This document shows, one piece after another, positions 38,613-47,416 of a DNA stretch of 64,000 bases (the stretch's first letter is position 1; the number at the start of each line of letters is the position of its first letter). This DNA comes from Rhizobium sp. AC27/96 (GTDB lineage: Bacteria; Pseudomonadota; Alphaproteobacteria; Rhizobiales; Rhizobiaceae): contig NZ_LXKN01000001.1 in NCBI RefSeq assembly GCF_001692325.1, positions 62,001-126,000 on the forward strand, in the 5' to 3' direction. A program made the translations under genes and the position numbers. The notes under the pieces are model-generated. The model saw only the letters and a list, made by a program, of their open reading frames with translations, made no database searches and was not told the origin of the DNA.

Positions 38613-38864
38613 TCACGCGCCGTCCAGCGGCTCCGCGCCCTGAGGCTTGCCGGCGCGGTCGAGGCGGATCTTCTCGATGCGGTTCTCGGCTGCCGAGAGC
38701 AGCGCCTCGCAATGCTTCTTCAACGCTTCGCCGCGCTCATAGATGGCGATGGATTCGTCCAGCGCCACGTCGCCGCGCTCCAGGCGTGCGACGATGCTTT
38801 CAAGCTCCGCCACGGCCTTCTCGAAGGAATAGCCTGAAACATCTACCTTGGCGTTCTCGCTCAT
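38613..38864 (-). CDS. xseB: Exodeoxyribonuclease VII small subunit
   Basis: An 83-residue helical subunit that combines with XseA to degrade single-stranded DNA in the cytoplasm. The core reads [20 protein letters not shown], then [22 protein letters not shown], which is the whole-length family signature. ATG 38864 comes 2 bases after the stop of the deacetylase-family gene and has AAGGGG 5 bases upstream, showing translational coupling. A GTG 6 bases earlier is possible but overlaps the upstream stop. The large subunit gene is not in the window. Confidence 0.93.
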   Translation of the reverse strand: MSENAKVDVSGYSFEKAVAELESIVARLERGDVALDESIAIYERGEALKKHCEALLSAAENRIEKIRLDRAGKPQGAEPLDGA

Positions 38865-38866
38865 CG

Positions 38867-39808
38867 TCACCCCTTCATCATGCGCAGAATATGCAGGCCC
38901 GCCGATTCGGCCAGCCCTTCCAGATCATAGCCGCCTTCGAGCAGGCTGACGACCCGGTTCTTGGCGCTGCGATCGGCAGCCTCCAGAATCCGCCCGGTCG
39001 CCCAGTCGAAATCCTCACCGGTGAGGTTCAATTGCGCCAGCGGATCGCGATGGTGGGCGTCGAAACCGGCGGAGATGATGATGAGGTCCGGGCGGAAATC
39101 ATCGAGCGCCGGCAGGATGCGCGATTTGAATGCCTCGCGGAAATGATCGCCGCCGGTGTTCGGCGAAAGCGGCGCGTTGACGATGGTGTCATGCGCGCCG
39201 CGCTCATCTTTTTTACCGGTGCCTGGATAGAGCGGCATCTGGTGGGTCGAACAGAAGAGCACGGACGGATCGTCCCAGAAGATGTCCTGCGTGCCGTTGC
39301 CGTGATGCACATCCCAGTCGACGATGGCGACGCGCTCGGCACCATGTGCCTTTTGAGCGTGGCGTGCCGCGATCGCGGCATTGTTGAAGAAGCAGAAACC
39401 CATGGCCTTGGATTTCTCGGCATGGTGGCCAGGCGGGCGGGCAGCGACGAAGACATTGTCGGCAGCACCGGAAAACACATCGTCGACCGCCGCCATCGCT
39501 CCGCCGACGCCGTGCATGATCGCCTGCAGCGTCTTCGGGCTGGCATAGGTATCCGCCTCGAGCTGGTTGATCTCGCCGTCGTCACCCTTATCAGGCATCG
39601 AGCGCAGCACGAATTCCAGATGCTCTTCGGGGTGGGCAAGGAGGACGGCATCCTCGTGCGCTGTCAGGGCTTTGCGCCGGTCAAGCCGTTCGAAATTCGG
39701 ATGTTCCAGCGCGATATTCAGCGAGCGCAGCCGATCCGGCCGTTCCGGGTGGCCTGGTGGAACAATATGTTCAAGAAAGATCGGGTGTTCGTAAAGACGT
39801 GTGCTCAT
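38867..39808 (-). CDS. Histone deacetylase family (acetoin utilization/acetylpolyamine amidohydrolase-like) protein
   Basis: A 313-residue zinc hydrolase of the arginase/deacetylase superfamily. The active site is recognisable: ARPPGHHAE, the zinc-binding [13 protein letters not shown], and [10 protein letters not shown]. Bacterial members remove acetyl groups from proteins or polyamines; the substrate here is unknown. It is the first gene of a run with xseB (2-base gap), pirin and possibly dxs, and is divergent from the hotdog thioesterase across about 170 bases. The pairing with xseB is common in Rhizobiales. Confidence 0.9.
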   Translation of the reverse strand: MSTRLYEHPIFLEHIVPPGHPERPDRLRSLNIALEHPNFERLDRRKALTAHEDAVLLAHPEEHLEFVLRSMPDKGDDGEINQLEADTYASPKTLQAIMHGVGGAMAAVDDVFSGAADNVFVAARPPGHHAEKSKAMGFCFFNNAAIAARHAQKAHGAERVAIVDWDVHHGNGTQDIFWDDPSVLFCSTHQMPLYPGTGKKDERGAHDTIVNAPLSPNTGGDHFREAFKSRILPALDDFRPDLIIISAGFDAHHRDPLAQLNLTGEDFDWATGRILEAADRSAKNRVVSLLEGGYDLEGLAESAGLHILRMMKG

Positions 39809-39976
39809 GGGGCCAATCTATAGAGGAGGTGTGACGCCTATTAGAGGACATGGACCATGTCACTACAATGTCAACAAACCATCTTAACCACTTTGGGGTA
39901 GCGCCCGTTTACTTATCGAGGCGCGGTGTTAAGCTTTCATTAAGGTGTCTATGGCGTCGGCCAGGGTTGTTTAGTG

Positions 39977-40378
39977 ATGATGAGTATAGAACGATCCGAT
40001 GTCATCGAGGTGAGGGTGCCGCCGCGCGATGTCGACAGGCACGGCCAGATGTTCATTGCATCCTATATCTCGCAGGCGGAAACGGCTCTTTCGAATTTCT
40101 GGCGCACCCGGCCGCTGGTCGATGATGAACCCGCCTACATCGCCACCAAGGCGTCCTGCTCTCTGCACCGGGCCCTGCGCTACGACGATCTTGCCCGCTT
40201 CTCGATCAGCGTCAACAAGATCGGCGGCAAGTCCGTCGGCTTCGTCGTCCTGGTCGAAACCGGCAACGAACTGGCGGCGGAAGTCGAGATCCGGTGGCTC
40301 GCGGTTCGCGGCGAGGAACAGGACCCGGCTTCCCTGCCGGAGGACACGCGCGACTGGCTCTACAAATATCTGTCCTGA
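39977..40378 (+). CDS. Acyl-CoA thioesterase-like hotdog protein
   Basis: A 133-residue 4HBT-type hotdog protein. The N-terminal PRDVDRHGQMFIASYISQAETALSNFWR matches the catalytic region of YbgC-like thioesterases, including the conserved Asp in DVDxxG. The later strands (YDDLARFSISVNKIGGKSVGFVV) complete the fold. It is expected to hydrolyse an acyl-CoA in the cytoplasm; the chain length is unknown. The start is ambiguous among GTG 39974, ATG 39977 and ATG 39980; there is no strong ribosome site. It is a single gene converging on bioY. Confidence 0.78.
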   Translation: MMSIERSDVIEVRVPPRDVDRHGQMFIASYISQAETALSNFWRTRPLVDDEPAYIATKASCSLHRALRYDDLARFSISVNKIGGKSVGFVVLVETGNELAAEVEIRWLAVRGEEQDPASLPEDTRDWLYKYLS

Positions 40379-40385
40379 GCCGCGG

Positions 40386-40943
40386 TTAACTCCGCTGCGG
40401 CAGAAGCGGATAGCCGGCCATGACAGCGCGTCCCACCAGTGCTGCGACGACAGCCTTGATGACATCGCCCGGCACAAAGCTCAGGGAACCGATAAAGGCC
40501 TTCTCGAAGCCGATATTGACGCTCAGCCAGGCGATACCGAAGGCGTAGAGCACGATAACACCGCCTGCCACTGCGGCGAGGAAGAAGCCAACGCCCTGCA
40601 CGAGGCTGCTTTGCTCGGCCTTGACCAGCCGCTCCGAGAGATAGCCGGTGACAAAGGCGGCGAAGATCCAGCCGATGAAGAAGCCGGCGGTCGGACCTGC
40701 AAGAACGGCAAGGCCACCACGCCCTCCGGAAAGGACCGGCAAGCCGATAAGCACCAAGAGAACGACGATCAGCACTGCGATCGTGCCGCGCTTGGCACCG
40801 AGCACGACACCGGCCAGCATGATGCCGAGCGATTGCGCGGTGATCGGCACGAGGATGATGCCGATCGGGATCGGCGGCAGCAGTCCGAGCGCCACGATGA
40901 TGGCGGCAAAAAGCGCCGAGAGGACGAGGTCGCGGGTGTTCAT
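40386..40943 (-). CDS. bioY: Biotin transporter substrate-binding (S) component BioY
   Basis: A 185-residue integral membrane protein, with about six helices, that captures biotin for the energy-coupling-factor transporter. Family features: FAAIIVALGLLPPIPIG, VPITAQSLGIMLAGVVLGAKRG and GGRGGLAVLAGPTAGFFIGW; the last is the biotin-binding signature region. It is the third gene of bioMNY, 28 bases after bioN. No clear BioR-type operator was found upstream of the operon. Confidence 0.93.
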   Translation of the reverse strand: MNTRDLVLSALFAAIIVALGLLPPIPIGIILVPITAQSLGIMLAGVVLGAKRGTIAVLIVVLLVLIGLPVLSGGRGGLAVLAGPTAGFFIGWIFAAFVTGYLSERLVKAEQSSLVQGVGFFLAAVAGGVIVLYAFGIAWLSVNIGFEKAFIGSLSFVPGDVIKAVVAALVGRAVMAGYPLLPQRS

Positions 40944-40971
40944 GGCGGCTCCTTCGCAAACAGATTATTGT

Positions 40972-41574
40972 TCAATGCCGCCGAATGCCGCGTGCGTCAA
41001 TCGCCGCCGCGATATTGTCCGCATCGCGCAGCGTCAGGATGATGAGCGGAGCGAGCGTCGTTGCCATGCGTATCTTGATGCCGCGTGCCTGATGCGCATC
41101 GCGGATCGCGCGATAACGGTCAAGAATCTCGGGCACGAAGCGGATGACGAGGCCGATTGCAAGGCCGATATCGGCAGCCCTGAGCATGCCGATTTTTTCG
41201 AGCGGCATCGCAAGCGTCGTGATCTCGTCCATGAAGGCGGTCATCGATGTCGTCGCCGTCACGGCAGCCGCAAACAGCGCAAGCGCGGTCAGCCGCAGTG
41301 CTACGACAATGGCGGCATGCAGGGGGCTCAGGAGCACGGTGAAGAGCGCCAGCATGGCGATGGAGATCAGGATCGGCCGTAGCCGCCTCAAAGCCTCCCG
41401 TAGCGGCAGGCCTGTCCGGAAGTAGAGGGCGGCGCCAATGAAGTTTGCGAGCGCGAGGGCTGCGATGGAATTGAGGAGAAACAGCAGGATGCCGAGAGCC
41501 GCGAGTGTCACGAGCTTCACGCGCGGCGACAGCCGGTGCAGCCAGGTGTCAACGTCTACATGCAGCGTCTGCAT
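40972..41574 (-). CDS. bioN: Energy-coupling factor transporter transmembrane protein BioN (EcfT)
   Basis: A 200-residue membrane protein linking the ATPase to BioY. It has several hydrophobic helices (LVTLAALGILLFLLNSIAALAL) and the cytoplasmic coupling motifs ending near AIRDAHQARGIK, the A-R-G signature that docks on the ATPase. Its ATG overlaps the TGA of bioM by one base (TGATG at 41572-41576), so translation is coupled. Length is typical for BioN, which is shorter than general EcfT. Confidence 0.9.
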   Translation of the reverse strand: MQTLHVDVDTWLHRLSPRVKLVTLAALGILLFLLNSIAALALANFIGAALYFRTGLPLREALRRLRPILISIAMLALFTVLLSPLHAAIVVALRLTALALFAAAVTATTSMTAFMDEITTLAMPLEKIGMLRAADIGLAIGLVIRFVPEILDRYRAIRDAHQARGIKIRMATTLAPLIILTLRDADNIAAAIDARGIRRH

Positions 41575-42251
41575 CAGCCGGCCATCTCCCTGTATCGAGC
41601 GATGACGTCCGCCGCCGGAGCGTCGGCCACCAGCCGGCCCTGGTCGAACAGCAGCACGCGCTCGAAATCCTCCAGCAATGGCAGGTCGTGGCTGATGACG
41701 ATGACGCTTTCCGGCAAGCTCGCAATGGTCCCTTGCACCAGCGCGCGGTTCTTGAGGTCCAGCTGGTTGGTCGGCTCGTCGAGGATCAGAATATCCGGGC
41801 CCGTCACCAGCACCGAGCAGAGGGCGGCCATCTGCAGCTCGCCGCCTGAAAGCTCATGCGCGCGCCGCGCACCGAGATGGCTGACACCGAACCGCTCGAG
41901 AATGGCGTCGACGGCCGCCTCGATCCGCGTCTTGTCATAGCCACGCGCCTTAAGCCCGAAAGCGATGTCGTCGCGCACGATCGGCAGGATGATCTGGTTC
42001 TGCGGCGACTGGAAGATATAGCCGACCCTGCCGAGCACCTTGGCCGCATCCGAGATCGTATCCAGCCCATCGACGACGACACGGCCGGTCGTCGGCTTGG
42101 CGAGCCCGTTGATCAACCGCGCGAATGTCGTCTTGCCCGAGCCGTTGAGGCCGATGACGCCGATCCGCTTCTCCTGGAGCGTCAGGCTCAGCGGGAAGAG
42201 GGCGGTGCGTGCGCCATAGTCTACGCCGGCATTGTCGAAGCGGATATCCAA
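41574..42251 (-). CDS. bioM: Energy-coupling factor ATP-binding protein BioM
   Basis: A 225-residue ABC ATPase that powers biotin uptake. Walker A is GLNGSGKTT, the Q-loop is FQSPQNQ (typical for cobalt/biotin ECF ATPases), the signature is LSGGELQ, Walker B is ILILDEPTNQLD, and the switch His lies in ISHDL. Start TTG 42251 is forced: an in-frame TAG lies a short way upstream and no ATG or GTG occurs between. A CAGGG ribosome site is about 9 bases before it. It is the first gene of bioMNY, divergent from the YcaQ-type gene. Confidence 0.92.
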   Translation of the reverse strand: MDIRFDNAGVDYGARTALFPLSLTLQEKRIGVIGLNGSGKTTFARLINGLAKPTTGRVVVDGLDTISDAAKVLGRVGYIFQSPQNQIILPIVRDDIAFGLKARGYDKTRIEAAVDAILERFGVSHLGARRAHELSGGELQMAALCSVLVTGPDILILDEPTNQLDLKNRALVQGTIASLPESVIVISHDLPLLEDFERVLLFDQGRLVADAPAADVIARYREMAG

Positions 42252-42356
42252 GCGGCTGCCCTGTTTCCTGATGGTATCGCGGTCCTATAGCGCATCGCGG
42301 TCATTTATCAAATGAGGCGGTTTGAAAGCATGGGAATTTATGCCTATGATCCCTCC

Positions 42357-43547
42357 ATGACGAATCTGCTTTCGAATCGGGATGCCCGCCGCGTTTTCCT
42401 TGCCAAGCAGGGGCTCGCCAATCCACCGAACCGCGCCTTGACCAAGGCGGGCCTGCTGCAACTCATCCATGATATCGGCTTCGTGCAGGTGGATAGCATC
42501 GGCACCGTCGAGCGCGCGCATCACCAGATCCTGTTCTCACGCAACCAGACTTACCGGCGCGAGCATCTGACGGAACTCCTCGAAAAGGACGGCGCGCTGT
42601 TCGAGCACTGGACGCATGACGCCTCCATCGTTCCGAGTGCCTTTTTCGTCTACTGGAAACACCGGTTCCGCCGAGAGGAATTGGCTCTCGTGGAACGCTG
42701 GCGAAAATGGCGTGGCGAGGGGTTCGAATCTGCCTTCGAGGAAACCTACGAGCGCGTGCTGAAGAAGGGCGCGATCATGGCGCGCGAGGTCAAGGCGGAG
42801 GATCATGTCTCCGGCGGCTGGTGGAACTGGCATCCGAACAAGACGGCACTCGAATATTTCTGGCGCACCGGCAAATTCGCGATCGCCGGCCGCACCAATT
42901 TCCAGAAGGTCTATGATCTCGTCGAGCGCGTCCTGCCGGATCATGTCCACACACCAGAGGTCGATCACGAGGAGTTTGTCGAATGGGCTTGTCGCAGCGC
43001 TTTGCAGCGCCTGGGCTTTGCCACCTCGGGCGAAATCGCCGCCTTCTGGGACCTGGTGACGCCACAGGAAGCCAAAAACTGGGTCGAGACGCATCGGGAC
43101 GAGTTGACCGAGGTGCTGATCGAGCCTGCCGGCGGCGGCAAGCCGCGTCCTTCCTTCGCCTTCCTCGATTTCCATGACACGCTGGACAGTCATGCCGAAG
43201 CGCCGGCGCGCATCCGCGTCCTCAGTCCCTTCGATCCGACGCTGCGTGACCGCAACCGCACCGAACGCCTCTTCGGCTTCTTTTACCGCATCGAGATTTT
43301 CGTGCCTGAGCCCAAGCGCGAATACGGCTATTATGTCTTTCCGCTGCTGGAGGGAGACCGGCTGATCGGCCGCATCGACATGAAGGCTGACCGCAAGGCG
43401 GGAACGCTTGACGTCAAGCGCTTGTGGCTGGAACAGGGCGTCAAACCCTCCGCCGGCCGATTGGAGAGGCTGGAAGCGGAACTGGAGCGTGTCGCCCGCT
43501 TTACCGGCGTTGAGAAGGTGGTGTTTCTCGAAGGCTGGCGCGGCTAA
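42357..43547 (+). CDS. Winged-helix DNA glycosylase, YcaQ/AlkX family
   Basis: A 396-residue protein with the HTH_42 (winged-helix) architecture of YcaQ, the E. coli glycosylase that unhooks interstrand crosslinks. The N-terminal LIHDIGFVQVDSIGTVERAHHQILFSR contains the catalytic QxD motif. Later family blocks are ALFEHWTHDASIVP, WWNWHPNKTALEYFWRTG and LSPFDPTLRDRNRTERLFGF. M at 42357 gives the family-like start MTNLLSNRDARR; in-frame ATGs at 42312 and 42330 are alternatives and no strong ribosome site decides. It is monocistronic, followed by a large repeat. Confidence 0.87.
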   Translation: MTNLLSNRDARRVFLAKQGLANPPNRALTKAGLLQLIHDIGFVQVDSIGTVERAHHQILFSRNQTYRREHLTELLEKDGALFEHWTHDASIVPSAFFVYWKHRFRREELALVERWRKWRGEGFESAFEETYERVLKKGAIMAREVKAEDHVSGGWWNWHPNKTALEYFWRTGKFAIAGRTNFQKVYDLVERVLPDHVHTPEVDHEEFVEWACRSALQRLGFATSGEIAAFWDLVTPQEAKNWVETHRDELTEVLIEPAGGGKPRPSFAFLDFHDTLDSHAEAPARIRVLSPFDPTLRDRNRTERLFGFFYRIEIFVPEPKREYGYYVFPLLEGDRLIGRIDMKADRKAGTLDVKRLWLEQGVKPSAGRLERLEAELERVARFTGVEKVVFLEGWRG

Positions 43548-43673
43548 TCACCTCCCCCTGAGGGGGAGGTCGCGCGGAACGCGCGGATGGGGGTGACACT
43601 TGTCTGGCTCTGGAGGTGGCGGCGATCACCCCACCCCGGAGTTTCGCTCCGACCCTCCCCCTTGAGGCAGGGT
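43548..43673. repeat. Mosaic palindromic repeat, copy X1
   Basis: About 126 bp, starting ATCACCTCCCC, with nested stems (CGCGCGGAACGCGCG; CGGAGTTTCGCTCCG) and ending in CCCTCCCCCTTGAGGCAGGG. It begins within the last codons of the YcaQ-type gene and is about 85% identical by eye to copy X2 at 46168-46301, in the same orientation. Confidence 0.87.
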
Positions 43674-43707
43674 GAAGCAGAGACGCCTGTAAAAAAGGGA
43701 GGATTGA

Positions 43708-44253
43708 TTGCCATCGCCAATTCTTGAAGGCCGCAATGTCAGGCTGCGCCCACCATGTGCCGAAGATGCCGATGTGCGTGTCGCTCTCGGCAATCACGCC
43801 GAGATAGCGGAGATGTACGGCGTCAACAAAGACGACGTGAAGCCGATCACCCGGGAAGGCGCGATTGCGTGGGTGCAGTGGCTTACCAATCATCCCCATG
43901 CCTGGGTCATCGAGATCAATGGCGTCTTCGCCGGTGAGATCAGATTGGACAACGTCAATCGCCAGGACAGGCGCGCGACGATGGCGCTCGGTATCAATAA
44001 CCCCGCCTTGCTGGGCAAAGGCCTCGGCACCGAAGCCATCACCGTTCTGCTGCGCCATGCCTTCGGCGACATGGGATTGCATCGCATCGGCATACGCGTG
44101 CTCGCCTATAACAAGCGTGCCATCCGCGCCTATGAGAAATGCGGGTTTGCGGTCGAAGGGCGGGAACGGGAGACGGCCTATGTCAACGGCAGCTGGCACG
44201 ACGACATCATGATGGGCCTGCTGGACCACGAATTTTCGGCGAAAGGGCTTTGA
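43708..44253 (+). CDS. GNAT acetyltransferase, RimJ/RimL-like
   Basis: A 181-residue acetyltransferase of the type that modifies protein N-termini or small amines. ILEGRNVRLRPPCAEDADV at the start, INNPALLGKGLGTEAITVLLRHAF (acetyl-CoA loop) and VLAYNKRAIRAYEKCGFAVEG are classic RimJ/L features. Translation begins at TTG 43708, supported by a strong AAGGGAGGA 5 bases upstream. It lies directly after repeat X1 and converges on the Lrp gene. The substrate is unknown. Confidence 0.85.
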   Translation: MPSPILEGRNVRLRPPCAEDADVRVALGNHAEIAEMYGVNKDDVKPITREGAIAWVQWLTNHPHAWVIEINGVFAGEIRLDNVNRQDRRATMALGINNPALLGKGLGTEAITVLLRHAFGDMGLHRIGIRVLAYNKRAIRAYEKCGFAVEGRERETAYVNGSWHDDIMMGLLDHEFSAKGL

Positions 44254-44292
44254 AGCCTCAGCAAAGGCCCGCTCTCCGAGATCCAAGCACCC

Positions 44293-44754
44293 CTATCTCA
44301 CCGGCAATTCGAAGCTGTGCTTGAGCGTCTCCATCGGCACGTCAGTCTTGACGTTCAGCACGCTGGGGATGCGTGTCAGATAATCGGCCTGGAAGCGCCA
44401 ATAGCTGTGCAGATCGGCGGTGACGATGCGCAGGATGGCATCGCATTCTCCTGTCGTGAGGTGGCATTCGATCACCTCCGGAAACCGCCGGATCGCCTCG
44501 CCAAACTGCACCGTTATCTCGGCATCCTGCGTCTTGAACCAGACACGGGCAAAAACCGTGAGGCCGGCGCCGACCTTCGCCGGATCAAGCACGGCAACGT
44601 AACGGTCGATGACCCCGGCCTCCTCCAGCAATCGTACCCTGCGCAGGCAGGGCGATGGCGATAAGCCGACTTCCTTGGCCAGCTCCACATTGGAGATGCG
44701 CCCATTTCGCTGGAGTACGCGCAAGATACGGCGGTCGATGTCGTCCAAATTCAT
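44293..44754 (-). CDS. Lrp/AsnC family transcriptional regulator
   Basis: A 153-residue regulator with an N-terminal helix-turn-helix (DDIDRRILRVLQRNGRISNVELAKEVGLSPSPCLRRVRLLEEAG) and a C-terminal RAM/ACT-like ligand domain ending in LKHSFELPV. Such proteins sense amino acids. It is divergent from argG, and a 19-bp inverted repeat lies between them, so control of argG and of itself is likely. M at 44754 is chosen because GAGGCAG precedes it; the frame extends to an ATG at 44772 without a ribosome site. Confidence 0.9.
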   Translation of the reverse strand: MNLDDIDRRILRVLQRNGRISNVELAKEVGLSPSPCLRRVRLLEEAGVIDRYVAVLDPAKVGAGLTVFARVWFKTQDAEITVQFGEAIRRFPEVIECHLTTGECDAILRIVTADLHSYWRFQADYLTRIPSVLNVKTDVPMETLKHSFELPVR

Positions 44755-44783
44755 TGGCGTTATCTGCCTCATGGATCATTAAT

Positions 44784-44802
44784 TTTGGCATTTTATGCCA
44801 AA
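44784..44802. promoter_or_regulatory. Candidate Lrp/AsnC operator
   Basis: TTTGGCAT-TTT-ATGCCAAA, a perfect 8-bp inverted repeat with a 3-base centre, lies 29 bases from the lrp start and 89 bases before argG. Confidence 0.65.
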
Positions 44803-44891
44803 TACTGATCTCTTTTTGCTTTCTTCGCAAGGTCGTTGCGCACAGCTTGGCCTAACATTCCATCCGTTCAACACGAGATGGAAATTGACTC

Positions 44892-46127
44892 ATGCCGAAA
44901 AAGCTCAATAAAATCGTGCTCTCCTATTCGGGCGGCCTGGACACATCGATCATCCTGAAATGGCTGCAGGAGACCTACCAGTGCGAAGTCGTCACCTTTA
45001 CCGCCGATCTGGGGCAGGGCGAGGAGTTGGAACCCGCACGCAAGAAAGCCGAAATGCTGGGGATCAAAGACATCCGGATCGTGGATGTCCGCGAGGAATT
45101 CGTGCGGGACTTTGTTTTCCCGATGTTTCGCGCCAATACGCTCTATGAGGGCCAGTATCTCCTCGGCACCTCGATCGCTCGTCCGCTGATCGCCAAGCAT
45201 CTTGTCAGCATTGCCCGGGACGTCGGTGCGGACGCCATTGCGCACGGGGCGACCGGCAAGGGCAACGATCAGGTCCGCTTCGAACTGACCGCCAATGCTC
45301 TCGACCCCTCGATCAGGATTATCGCCCCCTGGCGCGAATGGGACATTCAGTCCCGGACCCAGCTCATCGGCTATGCCGAAAAGCATCAGATCCCTGTTCC
45401 CAAGGACAAGCGCGGCGAAGCGCCCTTCTCGGTCGATGCCAATCTGCTGCATACGTCCACAGAAGGTAAAGTGCTCGAGGATCCCGCCGATATCGCGCCA
45501 GATTACATCTACCAGCGGACGGTCGATCCCGTGCATGCGCCCGACATGCCCGAGATCATCACGATCGGTTTCGAAAGGGGTGACGCGGTATCTGTGAATG
45601 GCGAAAAACTATCTCCGGCGGCACTCCTGACCGCGCTCAACGAACTGGGCGGCAGACATGGAGTCGGGCGGCTCGATCTGGTCGAAAACCGGTTCGTCGG
45701 CATGAAATCGCGCGGGGTCTACGAGACACCCGGCGGCACGATCCTGCTTGCTGCTCATCGTGGGATCGAGTCAATCACGCTCGACCGCGCAGCCGCTCAC
45801 CTGAAAGACGAGATCATGCCGCGCTATTCGGAGCTGATCTATAACGGCTTCTGGTATTCACCCGAGCGGGAAATGCTGCAGGCCCTGATCGATGCGAGCC
45901 AGACCTACGTGACCGGCGAGGTGACGGTTCGGCTCTACAAGGGCTCGGCCAGTGTTATCGCGCGCAGTTCGCCCCATTCGCTGTATTCGACGGAACTGGT
46001 GACCTTCGAGGAAGGCACGGGGATTTACGATCACCAGGATGCGGAGGGCTTTATCAAGCTCAATGGGCTGCGCCTCAAGACGTGGGCGGCTCGTAACAGG
46101 CAATCGGGCTTGCTGCACGGTTCATAA
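44892..46127 (+). CDS. argG: Argininosuccinate synthase
   Basis: ArgG joins citrulline and aspartate with ATP to make argininosuccinate, the penultimate arginine step. The 411-residue protein has the ATP-pyrophosphatase P-loop [31 protein letters not shown] and [20 protein letters not shown]. Its N- and C-termini ([25 protein letters not shown]) differ from what I remember of the main rhizobial ArgG, so it may be a paralogue. It is divergent from an Lrp/AsnC regulator and followed at once by repeat X2. Whether another argG exists cannot be seen from this window. Confidence 0.93.
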   Translation: MPKKLNKIVLSYSGGLDTSIILKWLQETYQCEVVTFTADLGQGEELEPARKKAEMLGIKDIRIVDVREEFVRDFVFPMFRANTLYEGQYLLGTSIARPLIAKHLVSIARDVGADAIAHGATGKGNDQVRFELTANALDPSIRIIAPWREWDIQSRTQLIGYAEKHQIPVPKDKRGEAPFSVDANLLHTSTEGKVLEDPADIAPDYIYQRTVDPVHAPDMPEIITIGFERGDAVSVNGEKLSPAALLTALNELGGRHGVGRLDLVENRFVGMKSRGVYETPGGTILLAAHRGIESITLDRAAAHLKDEIMPRYSELIYNGFWYSPEREMLQALIDASQTYVTGEVTVRLYKGSASVIARSSPHSLYSTELVTFEEGTGIYDHQDAEGFIKLNGLRLKTWAARNRQSGLLHGS

Positions 46128-46167
46128 ATGTCATGGAGAAGCACCGGGCCTGGGAGGGGGCTGCACC

Positions 46168-46301
46168 AATCACCTCCCCCTTGAGGGGGGAGGTCGCGCG
46201 GAACGCGCGGGTGGGGGTGATCGTTAGCTGGCTGTGGAGATTGCCGCGATCACCCCGCCCCGGAGCTTTGCTCCGACCCTCCCCCTCAAGGGGAGGGTGA
46301 A
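46168..46301. repeat. Mosaic palindromic repeat, copy X2
   Basis: About 134 bp with the same order of stems as X1: CACCTCCCCC-TTGAGGGGGGAGGT, CGCGCGGAACGCGCG, GGGGGTGATC, GATCACCCCG, CGGAGCTTTGCTCCG and CCCTCCCCCTCAAGGGGAGGG. Same orientation as X1. It ends one base before the ribB stop codon. Confidence 0.88.
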
Positions 46302-46302
46302 A

Positions 46303-47406
46303 TCAGCAAATCTCTGTCGTGGCGATCTTGATGCCGAAGCCTTCGAGGCCGACATAGTGGCGCTCGCGGCTGGTGAGCAGCTTGATGGAGCTGACGCCGA
46401 GATCCTTGAGGATCTGTGCGCCGAGACCGATTTCCAGCCACTCGCTGTCGCGCGCCTGCGCCTCGGTATGGCTCTCGCGCTCGGCCTGGCGTGCCTTGCG
46501 GCCATTGTCGAAATGGCCGACGCCGACGGAGCCTTCGCGCAGATAGACGATGATGCCGCGGCCTTCCTCGGCGATCTTCTTCATGTAGAAATCGACAGGC
46601 CGGCGCTTGCCGAAAATATCTTCGGCGACGCTTTCAGGATGCAGGCGCACCGGAATGTCGATGCCGTCACGGATGTCCCCGAAGACGACGGCGAGATGCT
46701 GCATCGTATCCCAGGGCAGAGAATAGGTGTGCGCGCGAGCCTTGCCGAACGCCGTATCGATATCGAAGCTGGTGCCGAGCTCGATCAGCGTTTCCTTGCG
46801 CTGGCGATAGGCGATGAGATCGGCGACGGAGACCATCTTCAGCCCATGCTGCTCGGCGAAACCGGCCACCTGCGGGCCGCGCATCACCGTGCCGTCGTCA
46901 TTGACGAGCTCGCTGATGACGCCGATCGGCGGCAGGCCGGCAAGCTTGCAGAGATCGACTGCAGCTTCGGTATGGCCCGAGCGCATCAGCACGCCGCCTT
47001 CGCGGGAAACCAGCGGGAAGATATGGCCCGGGCGAACGAAGTCCGTGGGGCCGACATTCGGATTAGCGAGATTGCGCACGGTCAGCGTGCGGTCGTCGGC
47101 GGAAATGCCCGTTGTCGTGCCGTGCTTGAAATCGACGGAGACAGTGAAGGCGGTCGTATGGGCGGAATCGTTTTCCGCCACCATGGCATTGAGGTTAAGC
47201 CGCTTCGCCTCTTCGCGCGGCATCGGCGTGCAGACGATACCGGAAGTGTGGCGAACGATGAAGGCCATCTTCTCCGGTGTGCAGTGAACGGCGGCAACGA
47301 TCAGGTCGCCTTCGTTTTCGCGGTCGTTGTCGTCCATGACGACGACGATCTCGCCGGCCTCAAAAGCCCGGATGGCATCGACAACACGCTTCTGGTCGTA
47401 AGGCAT
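46303..47406 (-). CDS. ribB: 3,4-dihydroxy-2-butanone-4-phosphate synthase with degenerate GTP cyclohydrolase II domain
   Basis: The N-terminal ~205 residues form an intact RibB (DDNDRENEGDLIVAA; RSGHTEAAVDLCKLAG), which makes the four-carbon unit of riboflavin from ribulose 5-phosphate. The C-terminal ~160 residues align with GTP cyclohydrolase II, but the three zinc cysteines are gone: HSEC reads HPES and RCDCG reads RPVDF. That half should not hydrolyse GTP; it may have another function, as in other RibB-X proteins of alphaproteobacteria. The ATG has AGGGA 7 bases upstream. It lies 10 bases downstream of aroC. Confidence 0.9.
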   Translation of the reverse strand: MPYDQKRVVDAIRAFEAGEIVVVMDDNDRENEGDLIVAAVHCTPEKMAFIVRHTSGIVCTPMPREEAKRLNLNAMVAENDSAHTTAFTVSVDFKHGTTTGISADDRTLTVRNLANPNVGPTDFVRPGHIFPLVSREGGVLMRSGHTEAAVDLCKLAGLPPIGVISELVNDDGTVMRGPQVAGFAEQHGLKMVSVADLIAYRQRKETLIELGTSFDIDTAFGKARAHTYSLPWDTMQHLAVVFGDIRDGIDIPVRLHPESVAEDIFGKRRPVDFYMKKIAEEGRGIIVYLREGSVGVGHFDNGRKARQAERESHTEAQARDSEWLEIGLGAQILKDLGVSSIKLLTSRERHYVGLEGFGIKIATTEIC

Positions 47407-47416
47407 CAAGAAATCC

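Noticed and set aside
42252..42356. A BioR operator upstream of bioMNY
   Set aside because: I looked for a TTATNNATAA-like dyad and found none convincing.
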